64,000 nt of DNA from Seriola aureovittata (Eukaryota > Chordata > Actinopteri > Carangiformes > Carangidae). The stretch spans positions 15,370,001 through 15,434,000 of the forward strand of contig NC_079371.1 of assembly GCF_021018895.1 (NCBI RefSeq). Direction: 5' to 3'. Both the position numbers and the translations under genes were made by a program. Positions 1 to 10,282 of this stretch are shown piece by piece. Positions within the stretch are counted from its first letter, which is position 1, and each line of letters starts with the position of its first letter. The notes under the pieces are model-generated. The model had not been told where the DNA came from and ran no database searches. It saw nothing but the letters and a program-made list of their open reading frames with translations.

Positions 1-43
1 TAAAAGCAAGGCCGCAACGCAGGGCGATTCCGTTATGTCCCAT
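1..43 (-). CDS. V16: 5' end of a clustered protocadherin variable exon (GHN family), cut by window edge
   Basis: Only the first 14 codons are present, reading [14 protein letters not shown], the start of a signal peptide. This nearly repeats the starts of V8 and V9 ([14 protein letters not shown]), so V16 is a fourth member of the GHN family. The ATG is at 41-43 and a CSE promoter motif lies 210 bp upstream, the same distance as in V8, V9 and V14. The rest of the exon lies beyond position 1. It may be a complete gene or a fragment; this cannot be judged here. Confidence 0.85.
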   Translation of the reverse strand, partial: MGHNGIALRCGLAF

Positions 44-252
44 TTTAACTTATAGAAAGAGCACCACTGCTACAAAGTAGCTTGTGTCACAATATATCAA
101 ACCAGTGATTTCCTCAAATATTCACGATCCTCAAAGTGCGGTCATGTAAACGAAGTGTTCTTGTGAACTGCAGCACAACAGCAGATTCAGGCTTTAAAGT
201 CGTTGATACTTAAGGGTGGAGAATGACTGTGCCTTCTCGTTTTTTGGTACAC

Positions 253-266
253 ACTGACACCATGAG
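253..266 (-). promoter_or_regulatory. CSE promoter motif of V16 (CAGT core)
   Basis: The coding strand reads CTCATGGTGTCAGT, 210 bp before the V16 ATG. Position and flanks match the other GHN promoters. The usual CGCT core of the protocadherin CSE is replaced by CAGT. Confidence 0.75.
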
Positions 267-1432
267 CATTTGTTTAGGTATGGCAAGGCTATGTATTATT
301 TTATAAGTGTTTCACTATACTCAAGTTCAAAGAACCCTGTTAATCAAAACAAGGACAACAGTAACATTATTTACTTTACTGTTTCATATTTACCTAAAGC
401 TTTGTCCCACTTTTGAAGTAACAGAGAACTAAAAAAGTAGACATCAACATGAAACTAATCAAACTGTGTCTCGGATTCAACCCTGTGTTTTAATATAATT
501 GTTATGTCCAAAAGAAGGCAGCACAAGAAATAAGAAGGGAACACTTTCATCTTAGATTTAGGTTTTCTCTGATATCAAATCTTTATGCCGCTTGGAAGGC
601 GTCCTATAAACATCCTAATAAATCCTGCATATTCATGGAGCCTACAACAAACACTTTTCCTTGTAATTGTGCATATTTAAATCATTAATGGGAAAAATAA
701 AATAAGCATTTTTATCGTTGGATTTAGACAAGCTTTTGACTGTTACAGGCTGCAAACTGAAATGTTGTGTGCTTAAAACCATATCAGCATCAGGGTTGTA
801 CTCTGTGTTAATGCATCAAAATGACAAAGATCTGTTTGGAATAATGACTGTCAGGCAATAATTTTGACAACTTGGAGGAGACAAAAACAACAGAAATATA
901 AGTCCCTCCCAAAGTCGAAAACAAAGTTTTTACATGAATGCTTCAATCTACCTTGATGAACATCAAAATATTATTTTAATTGTTGTTGTAGTAAACATCA
1001 GTGACAGATGACTGTTCACAAAAAGCTTGGAACATGGCAATAAGGTTCGATGCTGACATAAGCTTTAACAAAGCCCAAATAAACAGTGCTGTCATTTAAT
1101 TTACTTTGCTGAAACACGCACCAAAAAAGAAATAAAATGTTTCTGTGAGAACCACACATGAACAGATTATTTATCAGGCTGTCTACCTCCTTTTGTCGTG
1201 CGTGCACATATTTTTACGCGGCTATCACTGACATCAGAAGTTCAAGTCGTGGATTACATGTTTGACAATACTACCCAGAAGACCCAAGACCATCGAGGAC
1301 AAAGAAAGCCAATGCCAAAAACAATATCAAAGGATATTCACTGAAATATCGGTCAGAAAAGAGAAGAATGACGGTGGAATCAGGTGACTGACGTACATTA
1401 TCCCTGAAAATGCATCAAATGATCTACCAGAG

Positions 1433-1453
1433 TTCAGCACCAAGGAGAGAATA
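1433..1453 (+). promoter_or_regulatory. Degenerate RE1/NRSE (REST site) in V15/V16 spacer
   Basis: The left half TTCAGCACC is intact; the right half reads GGAGAG instead of GGACAG. About 15 of 21 positions match the RE1 consensus. It lies about 130 bp after the V15 donor. Binding is doubtful. Confidence 0.45.
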
Positions 1454-1580
1454 GATGAATCGTACTTGAAAAGGTTTTTCATTGGCAAGGACATATAGAG
1501 CAATCACGAGAGCAGAGATCTGCAAGAACAGCGTCTTGGGTAAGTAAACAAACGTATATTGATATAAAATGTCTCCCTAC

Positions 1581-3944
1581 CTCTGGGGAAGCATCGTAAT
1601 CCGCAAATGCATCTGCAAAGTCTGATGGACTTTTCTTCAGAGTCTGGTCAGCAGGAAGTGTGTTGTCATTGTAAGATGTCACAAACTTAAAGTCACTGGT
1701 TCTAGAACCTGTTGTCAGGTACGCGTCATAATTGTAAGTGCTGCGTAAAGTTCCTGTGCCGTCAACATCTGCGTAATTAGGAGGCAGATAAGCGCTGGGG
1801 ATGGCGACTGCTCCGTCAAACAACAGTCTGGGCTTTCTCCTGCGACAAAACCTCACACCCAGGATGATGATGACGAAAGTCAGAAAAAAGGTGGACACAC
1901 ACACCAGAGCGATGATCAGGTAAGAGGTCAGTTTGGAATTCTTCTCATCATAAGAAATATCCTTCAGTTCTGGCACCTCAGCCAAGTTATCAGAAATAAG
2001 TAAATACACGGAACAGGTGGCAGAGAGAGAGGGCTGTCCGTTATCTTTCACTGCCACAATAAGGTTCTGTTTCATGCTGTCAGATTCAGAAATGTCCCGC
2101 TGTGTCCTGATCTCTCCGCTGTGGAGACCAATAGTGAAAAGTCCCGGATCAGTGGATTTCACTATATGATAGGACAGCCAGGCGTTCTGTCCGGAGTCCG
2201 CGTCCACCGCTATCACTTTGGACACCAGAGCGCCTCCGTGTGCAGCTTTGGGGACCAGCTCGGTCATGAAGGAGTTGCCCTCCGGGGCGGGGTACAGTAT
2301 CTGAGGAGTGTTGTCGTTCACATCTGATATGAAGACACTGACTGTCACGTTGCTGCTGAGCGGAGGAGAACCGTTGTCTCTGGCCATCACGTGGACTTTA
2401 AAGCTCCTGAACTGTTCATAATCAAAAGACCTCACAGCGTGGATCACCCCCGTGTCTCCGTTAACAGACAGATAGGAAGACACCGGGGCACCATTCACCT
2501 CACCAGCTAACAGAGAATAAATCACTGTACCGTTTTGTCTCCAGTCGGGGTCTCGAGCACTAACGGAACATAAAGTGGAGCCAGGTTTGTTATTTTCAGT
2601 CACATATGCGCTGTACGACTGTTCCTCAAACACAGGTGGGTTGTCGTTGATGTCAGCTACAGATAACTCAACAGTTTTAGAGGAGGACAGAGGTGGAGAG
2701 CCCTCGTCAGTGGCAGTGATTGTAATGTTGTAATCAGACACTAGTTCACGGTCCAGTTGTCCTGTGGTCACCAGAGAATAATAGTTTTTAAGAGAAGAAA
2801 CCAACTTAAAAGGAGCATTATGTTGAATGGAGCAGCGGACCTTTTGGTTATTATCCGAATCTGCATCCTGCACATTGATGATCCCCACCTCTGTACCAGG
2901 TGACACGTTCTCCAGTATTGGATTTGCCAGAGATTTAACATAGATTACAGGCATGTTGTCATTGACATCAGTAACTTCAACAGTTACCTTTGTGTATGAC
3001 GATAATCCTAAACCATCCTTTGCTTTAATGCGCAAATCATATGATGTAACAGTTTCAAAGTCAATCGCACCATTAACTTTTATCATCCCGTTTTTACGGT
3101 CAATACTAAAAACTTTCTTCACATCTTCAGTAACATGTCCAAAGTCATATGTCACATCTCCATTGACTCCCTCGTCTGCATCAGTCGCCCTCACTGTGAC
3201 CACCACAGTATCTAAAGGAGAGTTTTCAGGCAGACTGGCTTTATAAACGGCCTGGCTAAACACTGGGGCGTTATCATTAGCATCCAGCACAGTGACGTGT
3301 ATGACTACGGTACCTGATCTCTGAGGGGAGCCACCATCTAGAGCTGTGAGGAGCAAATTAATTTCATCTTGTTTTTCACGATCAAGCGCTTTATCAAGAA
3401 CGAGCTCTATTGTGTTTCCGTCAGCAGCCAAAACGAAATTATCATTCTTCTTAAGGCTGTAGTGTTGAACTGAATTTTGGCCTACATCCGCATCGTGCGC
3501 CTCCTCTATCACAAAACGAGCTCCCCTGTCTGTGGATTCTTGAATTTCTATATTGATCAGTTCTTCGTCGAACTGTGGTGAGTTATCATTAATATCTTGA
3601 ATGTGTAGACTGAACGGATGCAGCTCCAGGGGATTCTCCAGTACGAGATCGCGTTTTATTACACACGACAGCTTTTCTCCACAGAGCTCCTCTCGGTCAA
3701 TCATGTCGGCAAGAATCAAATCCCCAGTATTGAGATTGATGTCACAATATCGTTTACGATTCCCTGCGGCATCAACACGGGCATTTCTAGAAGACAGTTT
3801 ACTTGAGTCCAGGTTAAGATCCTTCGCTATATTCCCAATGTGAGATCCGCGCTTCATTTCCTCCTGAAAGGAATAACTCACGTCCCCATTCGCTACTTGC
3901 CACAATAGAAAGAAAACGAAGCAGTTCATTTGGCGCACCATCAT
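1581..3944 (-). CDS. V15: clustered protocadherin variable exon, gamma-type (VRQ family)
   Basis: The exon encodes 788 residues of a neuronal homophilic adhesion receptor of the plasma membrane. Landmarks: signal peptide 1-20; EC1 21-121 with the clustered-protocadherin CX5C motif (Cys88/Cys94) and DINDN; EC2 to LDANDN (220-225); EC3 to DVNDN (about 330); EC4-EC6 to about 655; membrane helix about 673-697; then [12 protein letters not shown] and the [18 protein letters not shown] tail. The donor is CCAGAG|GTAGGG at 1581/1580, phase 0. EC1-EC3 are nearly identical to V11. The divergent segment runs into EC4 ([12 protein letters not shown], ending about residue 388), further than in most neighbours. 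Oddities are NPILENV instead of NPIPENV, and VCVSTFF in the membrane helix. The start agrees with the CSE 198 bp upstream. Whether it counts as its own gene depends on splicing to off-window constant exons. Confidence 0.95.
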
Positions 3945-4141
3945 GACAATGAGTCTGCTACTGAGAAAAACGGTACCGTTGAGATTTCAAACTGAATCAG
4001 GATTGTACCGTTCAGCCAAAAAGAAAATCGACAGCACGTCACCGTTACTGTGGATGAATCCTACACCAAACAAAAATCTAGGCTTTTATTGGTCTACAAG
4101 CCAGAGGGTGGAGTGGAAATGTTTCATGTAGATTAGCGAAT

Positions 4142-4155
4142 AGCGACACCATGAG
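4142..4155 (-). promoter_or_regulatory. CSE promoter motif of V15 (CGCT core)
   Basis: The coding strand reads CTCATGGTGTCGCT, 198 bp before the V15 ATG. The canonical CGCT core is kept, as in its sister V11. Confidence 0.85.
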
Positions 4156-4200
4156 TGGGAATGAAGAAATAACAGACTGCACAAATAATAAAATGCCTAG

Positions 4201-4236
4201 AAATAATAATAACAAAAATTAATAATAATAATATTA
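4201..4236. repeat. ATT-rich simple repeat
   Basis: Imperfect AAT/ATT repeat just upstream of the V15 CSE. A longer version occurs at the matching place upstream of V11 (21371-21414), so it predates that duplication. Confidence 0.7.
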
Positions 4237-5447
4237 ACAATGTAAAAGTAAGATCTTAGAATTATAAAGGAAATGTATCACTTGGTGTATGACTTCTTGC
4301 ACCTTCATAACGAACTGTGGATGTAAAAAATTGTTAATTGTTATGATGAGTTGCAGTCTTAAATTTCAAAAATTAAGGCTATTCTCTAACTGAATATAAA
4401 AACCAAATATCTCTGGCTAGTATTAATAAGCAAAGTCTCCTCACAACATATTATCATGCAGACACTGTAAACTATGTCTCTGACACATTAAACCTCTTAT
4501 GCACTGGAAGACCACATAAATACAATACGTTGTGACAATATATCAAAGTAGAAAAAGAAAGTGATACATCCAGTGTTAAATTATGCCAAAATCAAAAAAA
4601 AAAACTTCCTGAAAAGCAGCAATGCATGTCTGCCTACCTCTACATACAGAACTGTGCACCACACTATTTAAAAGCAGGAAACCAACCCATCAAACTCTCA
4701 CATACCAAATCAAAACACATTCACACGCTTAACTGCATTGCCTCAGAATATACACCTCCTCAAAGAAATAAACTCATATCGTCACATGGACAGTGGAGAA
4801 TACAAACAGCAATGACAACATTCACTTACATTAAATAAATAAATGATGCACAGACTACAGCATGTCACAAACACCGTCCTCCCCAACTGTAGGATGCACC
4901 TTAGACAAAACATAATTTCTTGAAAATCCCCTGACCTCTTAGGAAGAGAGAGATAGTACAGCACCTAAAACCTTCCATATCCTACATGCCCATGTAACAC
5001 TGGCACTGATGCTCCCTGACCTTCACAGAGTTCTTAGCCTTCACCAGAGTTGCATACGGAACCTTCCACCTCATCACCCCAAACGTAATCCAGGTTTGAA
5101 AAGGGAATAAACAGCTGTTTTAATGTTTTAAGTGGATCTCAAAGGGTGTCAAAATTAAACATACAAATTATACCCTGAACATTTCTGTCAGATGGTCTCC
5201 CAAATAATTTGTGTAAGTGAAACCCTGTGACTGCAACTGATTTAGCCAAAAGTGTGAAATATCATTCTTTCCACCTCAAGATGTATCCATTGCAAGTTGT
5301 AAGATTCATGGTATTATTATTTCTTTCTGTACCATGTTTCAGTTAGAAAAATTGACATATTCAATTTACTGAGTAATTTTAGGGATATGGATTCATGCGT
5401 GCACACCGAAAACCTGAACAAAAAACCCAATTTGATATATGTTATGT

Positions 5448-5470
5448 AAGAAAGAAAGAAAGAAGGAAAG
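5448..5470. repeat. AAAG simple repeat
   Basis: Short run of AAAG units with one GGAAAG interruption, immediately beside the decayed exon-tail relic at 5501-5568. Confidence 0.75.
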
Positions 5471-5500
5471 AACATGTAAATTTCTCATTGTATTAAAGTT

Positions 5501-5568
5501 GGAAATATCAGGATCTACAAAAGAATCAGCTAGGTCTGTTGGACTTTTCCTCACTGTCTAGTCAGGAA
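5501..5568 (-). pseudogene. Decayed relic of a variable-exon cytoplasmic tail
   Basis: The plus strand holds ATCAGCTAGGTCTGTTGGAC then CTTTTCCTCACTGTCTAGTC, which aligns with the tail-end coding sequence of intact exons (for V10, ATCAGCAAAGTC and CTTCAGAGTCTGGTCAGC). The reading frame is broken by stops, and the donor position has lost its GT. Only about 68 bp are recognisable. It is probably the end of a deleted or recombined variable exon. Confidence 0.65.
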
Positions 5569-5672
5569 ACTAAGTTTCGAGGTAAAATTATGATCTAAAA
5601 CTCAAAAAGATGGTAAAAATGAAAGACAAGGTTAAGTGACTAAAAAAATACAACAAAAGAGCAAATTCAACT

Positions 5673-5693
5673 TTCAGCACCAAGGACAGCACC
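5673..5693 (+). promoter_or_regulatory. Strong RE1/NRSE (REST/NRSF site) in V14/V15 spacer
   Basis: Both half-sites are present: TTCAGCACC and GGACAGC with canonical spacing. By hand count 19 of 21 positions match the RE1 consensus, among the best in the window. It lies 652 bp past the V14 donor and about 1.7 kb before the V15 ATG. REST is expected to silence neighbouring promoters outside neurons. Confidence 0.8.
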
Positions 5694-6183
5694 AACTTGT
5701 TCCGTTCAACTCAAAGGACAGACACGAAGAACACGATGCAACTGTGGGCAAAGACAGGGGCAGATATGTTGTGTGAACAGAGAATATAGATTTTGATAAA
5801 AATATATAGAAGAATGTCTATTGTCTCTCCAAAGACCATAAAATTTAAAGTATCTGATTTAAATAACTGTTCTGTGTATTCATGAAAAATACCACCAAAG
5901 TTAAACTGAAATGGTCCTAAAACATTAGGCTACGAGTTATCATTCTCCATGACGAACTTTCGTCAGTGTCATTATCATGGATGCATGTGGTATTAAATGA
6001 AAGTAATGACAGTTCATTAAGGCTGAGTCATACGAGTAAACGTTATCACAAGTGTCTTACACTGTTCAAACGGTCAATTCAAAAAATGACAATAAAAGCA
6101 AGTACATGTTAATCAAAGGCTTTGGCTGGACCGTTAAGACACAAATAGAAATAGGTGAAAACACACGTGACGACTATCCCTAC

Positions 6184-6214
6184 CTCCGGGGAAGCATCAC
6201 AATCTCCAAACGCA
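6184..6214 (-). pseudogene. Duplicate variable-exon tail with intact splice donor, downstream of V14
   Basis: The coding strand encodes [10 protein letters not shown] followed directly by GTAGGG, exactly the end of an intact variable exon (compare V11, V12). It sits about 130 bp beyond V14's own end ([16 protein letters not shown]). Homology stops abruptly at 6214. The flank below 6184 matches the gamma-type flanks of V10, V11 and V6. I infer that this is the ancestral end of the V14 slot, left behind when a different tail was joined in. No convincing acceptor precedes it, and the aligned frame has a TAA just upstream. Confidence 0.75.
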
Positions 6215-6344
6215 AATTATGGACAAAAAAGACCTGCATGCTCAACAGAATAGAGGTAAACCATTTCTATGAACCTAAAACGAAAATGTTCAGGACTTTG
6301 TTTGATTTCATGAATAAAATTCGATGCTATATAGGTTATCATAC

Positions 6345-8735
6345 CTCTGAACATCCTTCCAATTCTCCAAACGCTTCAGCAAAGTCTGATGCACTTTTCT
6401 TCAGAGTCTGGTCAGCAGGAAGTGTGTTGTCATTGTAAGATGTCACAAACTTAAAGTCACTGGTTCTAGAACCTGTTGTCAGGTATGCGTCATAATTGTA
6501 AGTGCTGCGTAAAGTTCCTGTGCCGTCAACATCTGCGTAATTAGGAGGCAGATAAGCGCTGGGGATGGCGACTGCTCCGTCAAACAACAGTCTTGGCTTT
6601 CTCGTGCGACAAAACCTCACACCCAGAATGATGATGATGAAAGTCAGAAAAAAGGTGGACACAGACACTAGAGCGATGATTAGGTAAGAGGTCAGTTTGG
6701 AATTCTTCTCATCATAAGAAATATCCTTCAGTTCTGGCACCTCAGCCAAGTTATCAGAAATAAGTAAATACATGGAACAGGTGGCAGAGAGAGAGGGCTG
6801 TCCGTTATCTTTCACTGCCACAATAAGGTTCTGTTTCATGCTGTCAGATTCAGAAATGTCCCGCTTTGTCCTGATCTCTCCGCTGTGGAGACCAATAGTG
6901 AAAAGTCCCGGATCAGTGGATTTCACTATATGATAGGACAGCCAGGCGTTCTGTCCGGAGTCCGCGTCCACCGCTATCACTTTGGACACCAGGGAGCCTC
7001 CGTGTGCAGCTTTGGGGACGAGCTCGGTCATGAAGGAGTTGCCCTCCGGGGCGGGGTACAGTATCTGAGGAGAGTTGTCGTTCACATCTGATATGAAGAC
7101 ACTGACGGTCACGTTGCTGCTGAGCGGAGGAGAACCGTTGTCTCTGGCCATCACGTGGACTTTAAAGCTCCTGAACTGTTCATAATCAAAGGACCTCACA
7201 GCGTGAATCACCCCCGTGTCTCCGTTAACAGACAGATAGGAGGACACCGGGGCACCGTTCACCTCACCAGCTAACAGAGAATAAATCACTGTTCCGTTTT
7301 GTCTCCAGTCGGGGTCTCGAGCAGTAACGGAACATAAAGTGGAGCCAGGTTTGTTATTTTCAGTCACATATGCGCTGTACGCCTGTTCCTCAAACACAGG
7401 TGGGTTGTCGTTGATGTCAGCTACAGATAACGCAACAGTTTTAGAGGAGGACAGAGGTGGAGAGCCCTCGTCAGTGGCAGTGATTGTAATGTTGTAATCA
7501 GACACTAGTTCACGGTCCAGTTGTCCTGTGGTCACCAGAGAATAATAGTTTTTAATAGAAGGAACCAACTTAAAAGGGACATTCTGCTGAATGGAGCAGC
7601 GGACCTGTCTGTTATTCTCTGAGTCTCTGTCCTGCACGTTAATGATGCCCACCTCTGTACCAGGTGACACGTTCTCAGCTATGGGATTAGACAGTGATTT
7701 CAGATATATCACTGGCGCATTATCATTTATATCAGTAATTTCAATCATTAGCGTAGTATATGAAACTAAACCCAGACCATCTTTGGCGCTGATCTGCATA
7801 TCATAGGATGACACTTTCTCATAATCAATAGCTCCAGCTACTCTCACCTCTCCCGATTTGGGGTTTAAAGAAAACACGTTATCATTTTCATCTGAAACAT
7901 GATCAAATCCGTAAGTTACTTCACCGTTCACTCCCTCGTCTGCATCAGTTGCACTCACTGTGATCACCAATGTATCTAGAGGAGAGTTTTCAGGCAGACT
8001 GGCTTTATAGACGGTTTGGCTAAACACTGGTACATTATCATTAGCATCCAGGACAATGACGTGTATGGCTACAGTACCTGATCTCTGAGGAGAGCCACCA
8101 TCAAATGCAGTTAGCAAGAGCATAATCTCTCTTGTGTCCTCTCTGTCTAATTCTTTCTCTAATACTAGTTCACAATATTTTCTTCCCCCAGCCTTTGTGT
8201 TTACATCTAATTTGAAGTGATCATTCTGCTGAAGTGAGTAGCCCTGAACAGCATTTTCTCCGATGTCTGCATCATGTGCCTCTCCAAGAAGGAATCGCGC
8301 GCCCTTGACTGCCGATTCCTGAATTTCAATTCTAAGCGAATCCTCCTTGAACTGTGGTGAATTATCATTGATATCCTGAATACGGATAGTAAAACGGTGA
8401 AGCTCTAATGGATTTTCCAGAACGAGTTCCTGTTTTAGAACACACGATGCCTTTCTGGCACAAAGCCCTTCTCTGTCAATCCTTTCTTGAACAATCAAGT
8501 CTCCGGTGTTGAGATTGACACCACAGTACTGAACGTTGTTGTCCTCTGTATCGACACGGGCCTTGCGAGCGGACAGTCTGCCCAAATCTAGTCCCAGCTC
8601 TTTAGCTATATTTCCAATCACAGATCCACGTTTCATCTCCTCCAGAACAGAGTAGCTCACGTCTCCACAAACGAGGTGGAAGGCAAGACAAATAAAAGCA
8701 AGGCCGTACTGCATCGGGAGTCCGTTATGTCCCAT
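6345..8735 (-). CDS. V14: clustered protocadherin variable exon, gamma-type (GHN family), unusual tail
   Basis: The exon encodes 797 residues: signal peptide 1-24 (start [10 protein letters not shown]), EC1 with CX5C (CARKASC), EC2-EC6, membrane helix and cytoplasmic tail. The ATG at 8733-8735 is preferred over one 8 codons upstream because it gives a normal signal peptide and matches V8/V9, and the CSE lies 209 bp away. EC2 has an extra Cys (RKYCELVL) shared by the GHN family. Three things set it apart: CRTRK instead of CRRRK after the membrane helix, the end GELEGCSE instead of GDCDASPE, and a donor GAG|GTATGA whose read-through hits a stop at once. A second, canonical tail and donor lie downstream (6184-6214). 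The EC4-to-tail region is nearly identical to the other exons. Confidence 0.93.
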
Positions 8736-8943
8736 TTTAACTGATAGAAAGAGCACCACGCTACAAAGTAGCTTGTGTCACAATATATCAAACCAGTGAT
8801 TTCCTCAAATATTCACGATCCTCAAAGTGCGGTCATGTAAACGAAGTGTTCTTGTGAACTGCAGCACAACAGCAGATTCAGGCTTTGAATTCGTTGATAT
8901 CTAAGGGTGGAGAATGACTGTGCCTTCTCGTTTTTTAGTACAC

Positions 8944-8957
8944 ACTGACACCATGAG
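8944..8957 (-). promoter_or_regulatory. CSE promoter motif of V14 (CAGT core)
   Basis: The coding strand reads CTCATGGTGTCAGT, 209 bp before the V14 ATG. It is identical to the V8, V9 and V16 copies. Confidence 0.75.
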
Positions 8958-9758
8958 CATTTGTTTAGGTATAACAAGGCAATGCATTATGTGAGAAATG
9001 TTTCACTATACATAAGTTCAAAGAACCCTTTTAATCAAAACAAGTACAACAGTAACGTTATTTACTTTACAATTTATTATTTACCTAAAGCTCTGTCCCA
9101 CTTGTGAACTAACAAAGAACTAAAAAAGTAGACATCAACATGAAACTATTCAAACTGTGTCTCGTATACAACCCTGTCTTTTAAAATAATGTTTACGTCC
9201 AAATGAAGGCAGCACAAGAAATAAGAAGGGAAGACTTTCATTTTAGATTTAGGTTTCCTTTGATATCAAATCTTTATGCCGCTTGGAAGGCTTCCTGTAA
9301 ACATCCTAATAAATCCTGCGTATGGAGCCAACAAAAAACACTTTTCCTTGTAATTTTGCATATTTAAATCACGCATGGAAAAAATGAATTAAGCATTTTT
9401 ATGGTTGAACTTAGACAAGCATTGGACTGTTACAGGCTGCAAACTGAAATGTTGTGTGCTTAAAATAATAACAGCATCAGTGTTGTACTCTGTGTTAATA
9501 CATCAAAATTACAAAAAAAAGATCTATTTGTAATAATGACTGTCAGGCAATAATTTTGACAACTCTGAGGAAACAAAAACTTCAGAAATATATGTCCCTC
9601 CCAAAGTCGAAAACAAAATTTTTACATGAATGCTTCAATCTACCTTGATGAGCATCAAAATATTATTTTAATTGTTGCTGTAGTAAACATCACTGACAGA
9701 TGACTGTTCACAAAGAGCTTGGAACATGGCAATGAGGTTCGATGCTGACAAAAGATTT

Positions 9759-9777
9759 AAAAAAAAAAAAAAAAAAA
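9759..9777. repeat. Poly-A run (19 bases)
   Basis: Homopolymer within the V13/V14 spacer, absent at the matching place in the sister spacers. It is a slippage-prone site or an assembly-sensitive length; no transposon ends are seen around it. Confidence 0.8.
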
Positions 9778-10139
9778 GCCCAAAGAAACAGTGCTGTCAT
9801 TTAATTTACTTTGACGAAACACGCACCAAAAAAAGAAATACAATGTTTCTGTGAAAACCACACATGAACAGATGATTTATCAGGCTTTCTAGCTCCTTTT
9901 GTCGTGCGTGCGCATATTTTTACGCGGCATTACACTGACATCAGAAGTTCAAGTCGTGGATTACATGTTAGACAATACTACCCACAAGACCCAAGACCAT
10001 CGAGGACAAAGAAAGCAAATAGCAAAAGCAAAATCAAAGGGTATTCACTGAAATATCGGTCAGAAAAGAGTAGAGTGACGGTGGAATCAGGTGACTGACG
10101 TACATTATCCCTGAAAATGCATCAAATGATCTACCAGAG

Positions 10140-10160
10140 TTCAGCACCAAGGAGAGAATA
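10140..10160 (+). promoter_or_regulatory. Degenerate RE1/NRSE in V13/V14 spacer
   Basis: The left half TTCAGCACC is intact; the right half is GGAGAG, as in the copy at 1433. About 15 of 21 positions match. It is 123 bp past the V13 donor. Confidence 0.45.
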
Positions 10161-10282
10161 GATGAATCGTACTTGAAAAGGTTTTTCATTGGCAAGGACA
10201 TATAGAGCAATCAGGAGAGAAAAGCAAGTACGGCGTTTTGGGTAATTGAACAAACGTATATTGATATAAAATGTCTCCCTAC

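Larger units (their letters stand above)
44..1580. other. Spacer V15/V16 (GHN-type promoter, alpha-type 3' flank)
   Basis: No gene is seen. The part near V16 carries the GHN promoter with its CSE. The middle is AT-rich unique sequence alignable by eye to spacers V13/V14 and V8/V9, for example the stretch reading CAGGCTGCAAACTGAA. The part near V15 holds a weak RE1 at 1433 and the V15 donor flank. Short ORFs here are not conserved as proteins. Confidence 0.8.
3945..6344. other. Spacer V14/V15 (VRQ-type promoter, gamma-type 3' flank, two exon-tail relics)
   Basis: This spacer holds the VRQ promoter with CSE at 4142, an ATT-rich patch (4201-4236), a GAAA-type tract (5448-5470), a strong RE1 (5673) and two relics of variable-exon tails (5501-5568, 6184-6214). 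It aligns by eye with spacer V10/V11 over most of its length. About 280 bp around 5310-5590, including one relic, have no counterpart there. ORFs here do not look like proteins. Confidence 0.8.
8736..10282. other. Spacer V13/V14 (GHN-type promoter, alpha-type 3' flank)
   Basis: No gene is seen. It aligns by eye almost end to end with spacers V15/V16 and V8/V9. It holds the V14 CSE, a 19-base poly-A run private to this copy (9759-9777), and a weak RE1 (10140). Confidence 0.8.

Noticed and set aside
1479..1580. Open frame past the V15 donor (GRHFISIYV...), similar after V8 and V13, as a possible alternative C-terminus
   Set aside because: The similarity is explained by the shared alpha-type flank, V13's copy stops early, and the donor is intact, so this is most likely intron.
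2121..2327. A 68-codon plus-strand ORF starting METNSEKS that recurs in most exons
   Set aside because: It is antisense shadow within the homogenised EC6 coding region. It recurs only because the exon sequence itself does.
4920..4980. Possible third exon-tail relic (CCTGACCTCTTAGGAAGAG) with a counterpart near 22200
   Set aside because: Resemblance to an exon end is short, and the donor bases and coding sense are missing. Not distinguishable from chance.
9759..9777. Poly-A run as the tail of a retroposed element
   Set aside because: No element body or target-site duplication is seen beside it, and the flanks match the sister spacers directly.
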